Positions 25,184 through 34,087 of a stretch of 64,000 bases of DNA are shown here, piece after piece. Position numbers and translations under genes: made by a program. The stretch is from Natronocella acetinitrilica (GTDB lineage: Bacteria > Pseudomonadota > Gammaproteobacteria > Nitrococcales > Aquisalimonadaceae). The DNA lies in contig NZ_JALJXV010000013.1 of NCBI RefSeq assembly GCF_024170285.1, positions 50,551-114,550 of the forward strand, written 5' to 3'. How positions within the stretch are numbered: the first letter of the stretch is position 1; every line of letters begins with the position of its first letter. The notes beneath the pieces are model-generated. The model was not told where the DNA came from and searched no databases. It saw nothing but the letters and a program-made list of their open reading frames with translations.

Positions 25184-25879
25184 GTGAAGACAATCGGGCT
25201 GATCGGCGGCATGAGCTGGGAATCGACCCAGATCTACTACCGGCTGATCAACCAGACCGTGCGGGAACAGCTCGGTGGGCTGCATTCCGCCAGGCTCGTG
25301 CTCTACAGTGTCGATTTTGCCGAGATCGAAGCGCTGCAGCATCAGGGCGACTGGGAGGCGGCAGCGGAGATTCTGGCCGCGGCGGCCCATGCGCTGGAGC
25401 GGGCTGGCGCAGAGTTCCTCGTCCTCTGTACCAATACCATGCACAAGGTGGCCTCGCGCATCGAGGCGGCAGTCAGCGTTCCGTTGCTTCACATTGCCGA
25501 CGCCACGGCAGACGTACTCCTTAGGGATTCCGTAACCACGGTAGGCTTGCTCGGGACGCGATTCACGATGGAGCAGGCATTCTATCGCGAGCGCCTGGAA
25601 GCGCGCGGTGTCCGGGTGCTGACCCCTGACGAGGCGCAGCGGGCGATGATTCATACCGCCATCTTCGAGGAACTCTGCCTTGGCATCATCAAGCCGGAAT
25701 CCAGGGCCGCCTATCTGGATGTTGTCTCAACCCTGGCGGGGCGAGGGGCGCAGGGCGTGATTCTCGGCTGCACGGAGATCGGACTGTTGATCGGGGAGTC
25801 CGATACGCACTTCAAGCTGTATGACACCACTGCAATTCATGCGCGCCAGGCTGTAGAGATGGCACTGGGCCAAACATGA
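25184..25879 (+). CDS. Aspartate/glutamate racemase-family protein
   Basis: The 231-residue protein has both catalytic cysteines of the family: Cys82 in LVLCTNTMHKV and Cys196 in VILGCTEIGLLI, with the N-terminal IGLIGGMSWEST motif of YgeA-like racemases. It interconverts amino-acid enantiomers without PLP; the substrate is not predictable. The GTG start has GGGGAGG upstream. Its stop overlaps the SLC13 start by 4 bases (ATGA), suggesting coupling. Confidence 0.85.
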   Translation: MKTIGLIGGMSWESTQIYYRLINQTVREQLGGLHSARLVLYSVDFAEIEALQHQGDWEAAAEILAAAAHALERAGAEFLVLCTNTMHKVASRIEAAVSVPLLHIADATADVLLRDSVTTVGLLGTRFTMEQAFYRERLEARGVRVLTPDEAQRAMIHTAIFEELCLGIIKPESRAAYLDVVSTLAGRGAQGVILGCTEIGLLIGESDTHFKLYDTTAIHARQAVEMALGQT

Positions 25880-27678
25880 CACCGGACCAGATCACCCTCG
25901 CGTTGATCCTGCTCGCCACGGTGGTGCTTTTCCTGTGGGGGCGTTGGCGGCACGACATCGTGGCTGCGACCGCCTTGCTGGCCTGCGTCGTCGCCGGAAT
26001 CTTGCCGGCGGACGCTGCCTTCTCCGGTTTTGGTCATCCGGCGGTGATCACTGTCGCCTGCGTACTCATCCTCAGCGCCGGTTTGCAACAATCCGGCGCA
26101 GTGGACAGCCTGACTAGGCGGTTCGTGCCGGCGGATGGGGGCCCATTGCTGACCATGGCCGCGTTGACCGGGCTGGCGGCAGTGCTGTCCGCCTTCATGA
26201 ACAACGTTGGTGCACTGGCATTGCTGATGCCGGTGGCTATCCAGGCCGCCGGGCGGCAGGGTATTCCTCCCGGTCGGCTGCTGATGCCCATGGCTTTCGG
26301 TTCCATTCTAGGCGGCATGACCACGCTCATCGGCACGCCGCCCAATCTGATCGTCTCCGGTTTCCGGGCCGACACCGGGCTTGGCACCTTCGGCATGTTC
26401 GATTTCGCACCAGTAGGGCTCGCCGTGGCCGGGGTCGGTGTCGGTTTTCTGCTCCTGCTGGGCTGGCGGTTGGTGCCTGCTCGTGAGCGCGCCGACGCGG
26501 AGGGCTTCGAGACCAGTAGCTATGTCACCGAAGCGCGAGTCCCCGAAAAGGCACGGGCGGTGGGTATGCGTCTGGACGAAGTGGAAGCCGCGCTGGAGGA
26601 CGCCGACGCCCAGGTTCTGGGCATTGTGCGTAACGAGGTGCGGGTGCGGGCACCGGATGCGGCGCGCAAGCTGCGGGCGGGCGACATTCTGGTCATCGAA
26701 GCGGAGCCGGAGAGCCTTGCCACGGCGTTGTCCAGTGTCGGGCTCACGCTGGAGGAGGATGTTCGCGACGATAAGGATGACACGCCGGCGAAGGACGGTG
26801 ATGACAACGGCGGTGACGACGATGAAGCGACGCTGCTGGAGCTGACGGTGCTGCCCGATTCCAGTCTCAGCGGCCGTTCTGCCACCGACGTGCGCCTGCG
26901 CGACCGTTTCGGCGTCAACCTGCTGGCGATCTCACGCCAGGGTGAGCGATCCGTGGCGCGGCTTCGCTCGACCCCGCTGCGCGCGGGCGACGTGCTGCTG
27001 ATGCACGGTGCGCCGGATGCGCTGCGCGATTTCGCCGCACTTCACGGCTGCGTGCCGCTGGCAGAGCGGGCTCTGCGCATCCCCGATCCGCGCAAGGCCT
27101 TGATCGCGTCTACGATCATGGCGGCGGCAATAGCTGGTGCGGTGCTCGGCCTGGTCCCTGCCGCCGTCGCCTTTGCTGGCGGTGTGCTGGCTACCATGGT
27201 CTTCCGCGTGGTGCCCCCGAGAACGATCTACGATGCCGTGGACTGGCCTGTCATCGTGCTGCTGGCGGCGTTGATCCCAGTGGCCGGCGCCATGGCCACC
27301 ACCGGGACTGCCGATTTGCTGGCCGATGGTCTGTTGACCCATGTGGCGCGGGAGCACGCCGTAGTCTCGCTGGTGCTGATTCTCATGGTGACCATGACGC
27401 TGTCGGACTTCATGAATAATGCTGCCACCGCGGCGGTCATGTGTCCTATTGCCATAGGTACCGCGCAGCAGCTGGGCGTCAGCCCTGACCCGTTCCTCAT
27501 GGCGGTGGCGGTGGGGGCTTCATGCGCGTTTCTCACACCCATCGGTCACCAGAACAACACCCTGATTCTGGGGCCGGGGGGCTTTCGCTTCAGTGACTAC
27601 TGGCGGCTGGGCTTGCCCATGGAGCTGCTGGTGATTGCGGTGGCGGTACCCATGTTGCTGCTGGTCTGGCCGCTGTAG
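25876..27678 (+). CDS. SLC13-family permease with TrkA-C domains
   Basis: The 600-residue protein has about eleven membrane segments in two halves (residues 5-205 and 410-598) typical of SLC13/DASS, each with a helix break such as MNNVGALALLMPVAI and MNNAATAAVMCPIAIG. Two soluble RCK_C/TrkA-C domains lie between them (about 225-300 and 320-400), linked by a very acidic segment (DDKDDTPAKDGDDNGGDDDE). Likely substrate: a dicarboxylate or inorganic anion. It forms an overlapping pair with the racemase. Confidence 0.85.
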   Translation: MTPDQITLALILLATVVLFLWGRWRHDIVAATALLACVVAGILPADAAFSGFGHPAVITVACVLILSAGLQQSGAVDSLTRRFVPADGGPLLTMAALTGLAAVLSAFMNNVGALALLMPVAIQAAGRQGIPPGRLLMPMAFGSILGGMTTLIGTPPNLIVSGFRADTGLGTFGMFDFAPVGLAVAGVGVGFLLLLGWRLVPARERADAEGFETSSYVTEARVPEKARAVGMRLDEVEAALEDADAQVLGIVRNEVRVRAPDAARKLRAGDILVIEAEPESLATALSSVGLTLEEDVRDDKDDTPAKDGDDNGGDDDEATLLELTVLPDSSLSGRSATDVRLRDRFGVNLLAISRQGERSVARLRSTPLRAGDVLLMHGAPDALRDFAALHGCVPLAERALRIPDPRKALIASTIMAAAIAGAVLGLVPAAVAFAGGVLATMVFRVVPPRTIYDAVDWPVIVLLAALIPVAGAMATTGTADLLADGLLTHVAREHAVVSLVLILMVTMTLSDFMNNAATAAVMCPIAIGTAQQLGVSPDPFLMAVAVGASCAFLTPIGHQNNTLILGPGGFRFSDYWRLGLPMELLVIAVAVPMLLLVWPL

Positions 27679-27720
27679 GGGGGTGGGGCATCGGTAAGTA
27701 GACAGAACGAGGATGATGAC

Positions 27721-28197
27721 TTGAACGAGACTGATATCAAACATTTACGCCGCTGCGTGGAACTCGCCGGCGAGGCGCTAGATGCCGGTGACGAGCCGTT
27801 TGGATCTGTGCTGGTGGATGGCGAGGGCAGGGTGCTGGCTGAAGACCGCAACCGCATTGCCGATGGCGATAGTACGCGCCATCCGGAGTTCGCGCTGGCA
27901 CGTTGGGCGGCCGAGAACATGGCACCCGAGCAGCGCCGCAAGGCCACCGTGTATACCTCCGGCGAGCACTGCCCCATGTGTGCGGCGGCCCATGGCTGGG
28001 TTGGGTTGGGGCGTATCGTCTACGCCAGTTCCTCCGAGCAGCTTTCCGCGTGGTTGTCCGAACTGGGCCTGGCTCCGCCGCCCGTGGCAACGCTGCCCAT
28101 CAACACCGTGGTGCCGGGTTTGCCGGTGGAAGGCCCGGTGCCCGAGCTGGCGGAGCAGGTCCACGCCTTGCATCGGCGGTTGCATGCGTCAACGTGA
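27721..28197 (+). CDS. Nucleoside/nucleobase deaminase (CDA fold)
   Basis: The 158-residue protein has the zinc-binding deaminase core: H54-P55-E56 (HxE motif, with Pro instead of the usual Ala) and PMC with Cys84 and Cys87 in GEHCPMCAAAHGW. It resembles guanine or tRNA-type deaminases; the substrate is unknown. The start is TTG with GAGGATG upstream, since no in-frame ATG is nearby. Its end overlaps the histidine phosphatase start by 14 bases. Confidence 0.8.
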   Translation: MNETDIKHLRRCVELAGEALDAGDEPFGSVLVDGEGRVLAEDRNRIADGDSTRHPEFALARWAAENMAPEQRRKATVYTSGEHCPMCAAAHGWVGLGRIVYASSSEQLSAWLSELGLAPPPVATLPINTVVPGLPVEGPVPELAEQVHALHRRLHAST

Positions 28198-28810
28198 CTG
28201 CCGCGTGCCGTGGCGCTGGTGCCTTATGCTGTTGCCCGCGCTGTTTTTGTGTGGGCCGGCAAAGGCGGGCAACACGAGCGAAGAGCTGATCGAAGCCTTG
28301 AGGGCCGGAGGTCTGGTGGTGTACCTGCGCCATGCAGACACCACCGGAGAGCCGCGGGATGCCACCATGGATCTGGCGGATCGATCCCGACAACGGAATC
28401 TCTCGGCGGCCGGCCGCGACCAGGCCAGGCGTATCGGCGAGGCCGTCGAGCGACTGGGCGTGCCCGTGGCCACGGTGGAGACCAGCCCGGTTTTCCGGGC
28501 TCGCGATACCGCTGAACTGGCGTTCGGAGAAGCGCGAACCCAAGTCAACGAGATGCTCACTGCGGATGACTACGTCCGTGGTTCCTACGCTGCATATGCA
28601 GCCTACCTGCGCGAGCGGTTCTCCACGCCGCCCGAGGAGGGCAATACCTGGCTGGTCGGCCACATTGTTCCGCTATCCATCGCGCTGGGCGAGGGCATTA
28701 CCCGTCAGACCTTCGGTGAGGGCGCGGCCGCGGTGTTCGACCCATTGGGGGAGCAGGAGGGTTACAGGCTGATCGGCATCCTGGCTGCCGGTTGGGAGGA
28801 GGCCGACTAG
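28184..28810 (+). CDS. Histidine phosphatase-superfamily protein, probably exported
   Basis: The 208-residue protein starts with an Arg-rich n-region and a hydrophobic stretch (CLMLLPALFLCGPAKAG) ending in a likely Ala-x-Ala cleavage site, so it should be periplasmic. The catalytic His of the RHx motif is in VYLRHADTTGE; a second His is in VGHIVPLSIALG. Phosphate ester substrate unknown. It overlaps the deaminase reading frame, so the start is the first ATG available. Confidence 0.8.
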   Translation: MRQRDCRVPWRWCLMLLPALFLCGPAKAGNTSEELIEALRAGGLVVYLRHADTTGEPRDATMDLADRSRQRNLSAAGRDQARRIGEAVERLGVPVATVETSPVFRARDTAELAFGEARTQVNEMLTADDYVRGSYAAYAAYLRERFSTPPEEGNTWLVGHIVPLSIALGEGITRQTFGEGAAAVFDPLGEQEGYRLIGILAAGWEEAD

Positions 28811-28934
28811 GGGCGCGCAATGCCCGCAGGCAGGCGGGTGGTTGATGGCTACAGGCTTTCTATACTGGAGGTAGGTGTTCCCACCGGCGGCGGCCGGGCC
28901 CCGTCCGGGAAGTGCCCGGAACCAGGGAGGGTGT

Positions 28935-29636
28935 ATGCAGGCGAGCCGGCCCGGCAAACTTGGTGCCCTGGCTGTGGTGGCTATGCTGTTCATGGCATCG
29001 GTCCCACGGCCCGTGGCGGCATCTCAGCCTGAGGCTGATCCCGTTCGCTGCAACAGCGTTAACGTGGTGGTGGTGGCGCGGGCCATGCAGGATGTGGAAT
29101 CGGCCTGTGCAGGTGCCGAGAAGGCCATGCGATTTCTCGGTTCGCTGGGTCTGGATGTGAGTGGCGAGGTGAGCATCCAGGTCCTGCCGGAGTTGCCGAA
29201 GAGCATGTGGCAGAGCGCCGCCGGCTATTACATCCCATCGGAACGCCGCATCGTCATTCTCACCTACTCGGCTTTTCGCGAGTTCGAGACCTGGTTTGAA
29301 GTGACCATCGACGCCGCCCTGTATCGCAGCCTGATTGCCCATGAAGTTGCCCACCTGTTCGCCGATGATAATTTCTGGATGGACGCGCCAACGCTGCATG
29401 CCCATGAGTACATCGCCTATGTAACCCAGCTTGTGACCATGCCGGCAGAACTGCGGGAACGGGTGCTTGAGGCGATGCCGGGGCAGGCCTACGAGCGGGA
29501 CGCGCACATGAACACCATGGTGTACATGCTGAACCCCATGCGCTTCGGCGTGGGGGTCTACCGGCATTACCTGGAGCGGCGCGACGGTGCCGACTATATC
29601 CGCGCAGTGCTGCGGGGTGAGGTCCTGCACGAATGA
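28935..29636 (+). CDS. DUF6639-like protein with HExxH motif
   Basis: The 233-residue product has a Sec signal peptide (hydrophobic ALAVVAMLFMASV, cleavage near Ala30) and a zinc-metallopeptidase-like HEVAH at residues 136-140, followed by a HEYIAY segment at 157-162 that could provide a third ligand. Sequence outside this is unfamiliar, and peptidase activity is unproven. GGGAGGGTG precedes the ATG. It stands alone between the phosphatase and cysteine synthase. Confidence 0.6.
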   Translation: MQASRPGKLGALAVVAMLFMASVPRPVAASQPEADPVRCNSVNVVVVARAMQDVESACAGAEKAMRFLGSLGLDVSGEVSIQVLPELPKSMWQSAAGYYIPSERRIVILTYSAFREFETWFEVTIDAALYRSLIAHEVAHLFADDNFWMDAPTLHAHEYIAYVTQLVTMPAELRERVLEAMPGQAYERDAHMNTMVYMLNPMRFGVGVYRHYLERRDGADYIRAVLRGEVLHE

Positions 29637-29728
29637 CGGAGCTCTGGTCGTCCGGGCCCGTCATGATGCACAGTAGGTGGAGGCGTGCCTCCGCGGCATC
29701 GTGATCCCCCCTGTTCCGGGAGCAAGGC

Positions 29729-30709
29729 ATGAGTATCTGCAACGGCTTTGCCGGCGCCATCGGCAACACTCCCCTGATTCGCCTGCGCCATCTGTCGGAC
29801 GAGACCGGCTGCGAAATCCTCGGCAAGGCGGAATTCATGAACCCAGGTGGTTCCGTCAAGGACCGGGCGGCGCTGTTCATTATCGAGGATGCCGAACGGC
29901 GCGGTGCGCTGCGCCCGGGTGGCGTGGTGGTGGAAGGGACGGCGGGCAATACCGGCATCGGGCTCGCCCACATCTGTAATGCCCGCGGCTATCGCTGCGT
30001 GATCGTGATTCCAGAGACCCAGAGCCAGGAGAAAATCGATCTGCTGCGAACCCTGGGCGCCGAGGTCCACACGGTGCCGGCGAAGCCCTACAAGGACCCG
30101 AACAATTACCAGAAGATCGCCGGACGCATGGCCGGGGAGATGGACAACGCCATCTGGGCCAACCAGTTCGACAATGTTGCCAACCGACAGGCCCATGCCG
30201 AGACCACCGGGCCGGAGTTATGGCGGGACACCGACGGCGGGCTGAGTGCGTTTACCTGTGCCACCGGCACCGGCGGCACGTTGGCCGGGGTTGCGCGTTA
30301 TCTCAAGGCGCAATCGGAACACGTGCGCTGTGTGCTGGCTGACCCAAGCGGCAGCGCCCTGTTCCGTTACGTGAAAACGGGCACGCCCGAGGTGGAGGGC
30401 AGTGGCTCCATCACCGAGGGCATCGGCAGTACGCGGGTCACCTCCAATCTGGAGGGGACCCCGCTGGATGATGCCTACAGCATTCCCGATCAGGAGGCGG
30501 TAAGCATGGTCTACCGGCTACTGCACGAGGAGGGGTTGTTCCTGGGCAGTTCCTCCGGCGTGAATGTGGTAGCGGCGGTGCGCCTCGCGCGGGACCTGGG
30601 GCCGGGACACACCATCGCCACCATCCTCTGCGACGGCGGTAGCCGGTATTACTCGCGGCTGTTCAACGCCGAGTGGCTGGCCGGCAAGGGCTTGCGCGCC
30701 GGCGCGTAA
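29729..30709 (+). CDS. Cysteine synthase A-type O-acetylserine sulfhydrylase
   Basis: The 326-residue PLP enzyme has the Lys44 in GGSVKDR, the EGTAGNTGIGLA phosphate/substrate loop (a variant of the usual TSGNTG), TGTGGTLAGVARYLK and the C-terminal SSSGVN region. It makes cysteine from O-acetylserine and sulfide. The EGTAGNTGI loop marks the subgroup often found outside the classical cysK locus, so no symbol is given. Convergent with the acetyltransferase at 4 bp distance. Confidence 0.92.
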   Translation: MSICNGFAGAIGNTPLIRLRHLSDETGCEILGKAEFMNPGGSVKDRAALFIIEDAERRGALRPGGVVVEGTAGNTGIGLAHICNARGYRCVIVIPETQSQEKIDLLRTLGAEVHTVPAKPYKDPNNYQKIAGRMAGEMDNAIWANQFDNVANRQAHAETTGPELWRDTDGGLSAFTCATGTGGTLAGVARYLKAQSEHVRCVLADPSGSALFRYVKTGTPEVEGSGSITEGIGSTRVTSNLEGTPLDDAYSIPDQEAVSMVYRLLHEEGLFLGSSSGVNVVAAVRLARDLGPGHTIATILCDGGSRYYSRLFNAEWLAGKGLRAGA

Positions 30710-30712
30710 GGC

Positions 30713-31270
30713 TCAATCCACGGTGCGGATGACACGACAGGGGTTGCCTGCGGCAAACACGTCAGCTGGTACGTCCCGTGTGACCACGCTGCCTGCGCCG
30801 ATGACTGAGCCGGCACCGATGCTGACGCCGGGGCAGATGATTGCACCACCTCCCACCCAGACGTCGTCACCGATCACCACAGGCGCGCCGAACTCCAGCC
30901 CACTTCGGCGTTCCGCCGCGCTCATGGGGTGTGAGGCTGTGTAGATCTGCACCGCAGGGCCAAACAGCACACGATCGCCGATGGTTATTCGGCAGACGTC
31001 CAGCACCACGCAATTGAAATTGAAGTACACGCCGGAGCCGAGGGAGATGTTGCGGCCGTAATCGCACTGGAACGGGGGCATGATGACGACATCCGTGGCG
31101 CTGCCGAATAACCCGCCCAGCAGACCACGTCGCTGCGCCTCGGGCCCCGCCGGCGGCAGTGCATTGAGTTGCTGGCAAAGCACCCGGGCCCGCTGTCCAT
31201 CCGCCACCAGTTCCGGATCGCTTGCGTCGTAGAGCTCGCCAGCGAGCATTTTTTCCTTTTCTGTGGGCAT
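30713..31270 (-). CDS. Maltose/galactoside-type O-acetyltransferase
   Basis: The 185-residue protein is a left-handed beta-helix (hexapeptide repeat) acetyltransferase of the NodL/LacA/Maa family: an N-terminal helical domain (MPTEKEKMLAGELYDASDPEL), then repeats, and the catalytic His in IYTASHPM. It transfers acetyl from acetyl-CoA to a sugar hydroxyl. It is convergent with cysteine synthase and has no clear partner. Confidence 0.88.
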   Translation of the reverse strand: MPTEKEKMLAGELYDASDPELVADGQRARVLCQQLNALPPAGPEAQRRGLLGGLFGSATDVVIMPPFQCDYGRNISLGSGVYFNFNCVVLDVCRITIGDRVLFGPAVQIYTASHPMSAAERRSGLEFGAPVVIGDDVWVGGGAIICPGVSIGAGSVIGAGSVVTRDVPADVFAAGNPCRVIRTVD

Positions 31271-31284
31271 GGGTCGGTTTGCCC

Positions 31285-32103
31285 TCAGTCCATCAGGCTC
31301 ATCAGATCATCCAGTTGGTCCAATGGAGCCTTGCCATCATTGCATGACATCTTCTTCTGCCAATTGATGGCCTTGACGGTCGCACTCCGTTGAATGTTGG
31401 GTGAGAAGTCAAAGGTTACGGAATGCTCGAGGTCATGCAGCAGTGACCACAGTTCGGCGGGAGACGTGCAACCATCAATGAAGCCGAGAATCTCCCCGTG
31501 GATCCGGTTGCGCTCCAGGGTGATATCGCCACCGCTGTTGTCCAGGGGAAATGTTGTCCGGGCCAGTTGCCTGTAGCTATCCATCCGTTTTCTGTTGTCA
31601 TCGTGGCAATCCGCCGCAAATTCCGGCGTGGATAACTGCTGCTTGTATTTGCGGATGTAGCCTCGCACCGCCTCGATTGCCTTGTTGGTGTCTGCCCGAT
31701 CAGGGATGAGGTTGTCGGGTGCGCTGTTGAGTTCGGTGACCAAGCGCTCGAATAGCTTGTCCGGGTTCTTCGGCAAACGCTTTACATGCCGCTGCTGCAT
31801 TCGCTTGCTGATCAATGCCGCCGTGCGGTGCTTGTCCTGGCCCTGGCTTACGTAAAGCGCGCTGATTACCCGCTCTGCCATAGGCTTGATGACCTCGTCG
31901 TAGTGGAGGATATGTCTGCGGTCTTCCACGTGACCTTTCGATTTGTCCTGGTTGACCACGATTTTTTTCGCCTTGGAGCCAAACGGCGAGCGCCCGACGA
32001 TGACGAATTTCTTGCCCTCGAATTTGGTGCTGAACGAATGAGGCTGCTTCTTGATTTTCGATTGCGGCTTGCTGAGGCGTTTTCTGCTCTTGACTAGACC
32101 CAC
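31285..32103 (-). CDS. Orphan protein of unknown function with lower GC
   Basis: The 272-residue protein is Lys/Arg-rich at the N-terminus (GLVKSRKRLSKPQSKIKKQP) and then mixed helical and polar. No domain was recognised. GTG 32101-32103 is chosen because AAGGAG sits 6 bases upstream. Base composition differs from the neighbours: 29 of 60 bases are G/C in the line from 31321 and 34 of 60 in the line from 31621, against roughly 62-66% around it. This suggests acquisition by transfer. The product may be a nucleic-acid-binding or effector-like protein, but that is a guess. Confidence 0.65.
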   Translation of the reverse strand: MGLVKSRKRLSKPQSKIKKQPHSFSTKFEGKKFVIVGRSPFGSKAKKIVVNQDKSKGHVEDRRHILHYDEVIKPMAERVISALYVSQGQDKHRTAALISKRMQQRHVKRLPKNPDKLFERLVTELNSAPDNLIPDRADTNKAIEAVRGYIRKYKQQLSTPEFAADCHDDNRKRMDSYRQLARTTFPLDNSGGDITLERNRIHGEILGFIDGCTSPAELWSLLHDLEHSVTFDFSPNIQRSATVKAINWQKKMSCNDGKAPLDQLDDLMSLMD

Positions 32104-32300
32104 GGTAACTCCTTGTCGCGTAGCGCGAGTTTTTCCTTGTGCCCGCACATTGCCGATTTTTCGATCTGGCAATGTCACCGTTGCCAACCGTGTGGTTGCC
32201 TCGATAAACCATGGCAGAGATTGCCGCTGAAGCCAACGCGTATGGCAGGCATCAAGCGCGCTTGTTTGGTACGCAGGATTTTCGCGCATACTATCGGGCT

Positions 32301-32654
32301 ATGCGCAAAACTACGTTTCTATGCATGCTCTGGCTGATCGGGATTCTGGCCGCCTTCTTTCCGCTGTCCTTGGCCCTGGCCGACGAGTTTGCCGGAGGGT
32401 CGGGGGGTATAAGCGCCTGGTTCAATCGCTCCACGGCCTTGATGGCGCTGCTGTTGGGTTCACTGTTCTGGTCCGCCAAGGTACATGATGGCGTGGCGGA
32501 CAAACGTATCTATGCCGGTGTGCTCGGTGCCATCGCAGTTGCCCTGATCCTGTTTCCCGGGTGGGTGTTTGGTCGGGTCGTGGGTGTACTGCTGCTCGCG
32601 CAGATCGCAATCTTTCTCCGTCTGACCCACCTTCGCGAAAAGCGGGGCTACTGA
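32301..32654 (+). CDS. Small membrane protein of unknown function
   Basis: The product has about three membrane helices (FLCMLWLIGILAAFFPL, ALMALLLGSLFWSAKV region, AIAVALILFPGWVFG) and a hydrophilic loop. ATG 32301 is chosen because it begins the first helix; ATG 32211 adds 30 residues without a site. It ends 1 base before the dbpA start, so it may be cotranscribed. Function is unknown. Confidence 0.6.
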   Translation: MRKTTFLCMLWLIGILAAFFPLSLALADEFAGGSGGISAWFNRSTALMALLLGSLFWSAKVHDGVADKRIYAGVLGAIAVALILFPGWVFGRVVGVLLLAQIAIFLRLTHLREKRGY

Positions 32655-32655
32655 G

Positions 32656-34056
32656 ATGACGGATTCCTCCGCCGCCGCCAATTTTTCCGTGTTGCCGCTG
32701 CCTCCAGCCCTGCTGAACAATCTGGAGTCCCTGGGTTACCGGAAGATGACCCCGATCCAGGCCGAGAGCCTGCCATCGTTGCTCGCCGGTCGGGATGTCA
32801 TCGGGCAGGCCAGGACCGGCTCCGGCAAGACCGCCGCCTTCGGCCTTGCCCTCCTTGCAGGCCTTGATGCGGCTGCCCGGCAGGTGCAGGGGCTGGTTTT
32901 GTGCCCCACCCGCGAACTGGCCGATCAGGTGGCGGGCGAGTTGCGTCGGCTTGCCAGGAGTCTGCCCAACATCAAGGTGCTGACACTCTGCGGTGGCGCC
33001 CCCTTCGGCCCGCAGCTCGCTTCACTCAGCCATGGCGCGCATCTGGTTGTCGGCACCCCGGGGCGCATCGATGAACATCTGCGCAAGGGCGGGCTGCAGC
33101 TCGATGGGCTCGGCATGCTGGTGCTGGACGAGGCTGATCGCATGCTGGACATGGGCTTTCGCGAGGCGATTGAAGGGATCGTTGCGCAGACTCCGTCGAC
33201 GCGACAGACCATGCTGTTCAGCGCCACCTTCGACGAAGTCGTCCGTGCGATTGCCGCTGGCCTGATGCGCGATCCGCTGACCGTCACCGTGGCCGAGGGC
33301 CATGACCAGCGGACGATCCGGGAGCATTTTCATGAAGTGGCCGACGAGCAGGCCCGATTCCAGGCCTTGCGGCGCTTGCTGTTGCAGTATCAGCCTGAAT
33401 CCAGTGTTGTGTTCTGCAATACCCGCCGCGAGGTCGAGGAAGTCGCCAACGCGTTGAGCTCCATGGGGTTCAGTGCGCTTGCCCTGCATGGCGAACTGGA
33501 GCAGAAGGATCGCGATCGCCGCCTGATCCTGTTTGCCAACCGAAGCGCATCGATCCTGGTGGCGACGGACGTGGCAGCGCGAGGGCTGGACGTCGATGCC
33601 CTGGACGCGGTGTTCAACTACCGGATCGCCAACGATCTCGAGGTGCACATACACCGTGTCGGCCGCACCGGGCGCGCGGGTTCGACGGGTCGGGCGTTCA
33701 CCTTGTTCACACCAGGTGAGGCCGAGCGCATGCTGCGCCTGTCGGAACTATTGGGTCGCGCCTTGACTGAGGAGCCCCTGCCGACGCCCGATGCGCTGGA
33801 CGCCAAGCCCGCAGGACCACCCATGGTGACCCTGCAGATTGGCGCGGGTAAACGACAGAAGTTGCGACCGGGGGATATACTTGGCGCCCTGACTGGAGAT
33901 GGCGGCCTCGCCGGTGCCCAGATCGGCAAGATCAACGTCCTGGACCAGAGCAGCTATGTCGCCGTGAACCGCCAGGTCGCACAACAGGCGCTGGCTCAGC
34001 TTGGTCGGGGCAAGATCAAGGGCCGGTCGTTCCGGGCCCGCAAAGTGTCTTCGTAA
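32656..34056 (+). CDS. dbpA: ATP-dependent RNA helicase DbpA
   Basis: The 466-residue protein has the Q-motif region (YRKMTPIQAESLP), Walker A (ARTGSGKT), DEAD (VLDEADRM), SAT (FSATFDE), and helicase motif VI (HRVGRTGR). The C-terminal 75 residues fit the DbpA RNA-binding domain that directs it to hairpin 92 of 23S rRNA during 50S assembly (GKRQKLRPGDILGALTGDGG, then GKINVLDQSSYVAV). The ATG follows the upstream TGA by 1 base. Confidence 0.95.
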   Translation: MTDSSAAANFSVLPLPPALLNNLESLGYRKMTPIQAESLPSLLAGRDVIGQARTGSGKTAAFGLALLAGLDAAARQVQGLVLCPTRELADQVAGELRRLARSLPNIKVLTLCGGAPFGPQLASLSHGAHLVVGTPGRIDEHLRKGGLQLDGLGMLVLDEADRMLDMGFREAIEGIVAQTPSTRQTMLFSATFDEVVRAIAAGLMRDPLTVTVAEGHDQRTIREHFHEVADEQARFQALRRLLLQYQPESSVVFCNTRREVEEVANALSSMGFSALALHGELEQKDRDRRLILFANRSASILVATDVAARGLDVDALDAVFNYRIANDLEVHIHRVGRTGRAGSTGRAFTLFTPGEAERMLRLSELLGRALTEEPLPTPDALDAKPAGPPMVTLQIGAGKRQKLRPGDILGALTGDGGLAGAQIGKINVLDQSSYVAVNRQVAQQALAQLGRGKIKGRSFRARKVSS

Positions 34057-34087
34057 TGCAACGGGCCGGGCCGGCCCATGGAGTGGC

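Noticed and set aside
30713..31270. Possible cysE-like serine acetyltransferase partner of the cysteine synthase
   Set aside because: Sequence has the maltose/galactoside acetyltransferase pattern (TASHPM and N-terminal MPTEKEKMLAGELYD), not the CysE pattern, and is on the opposite strand.
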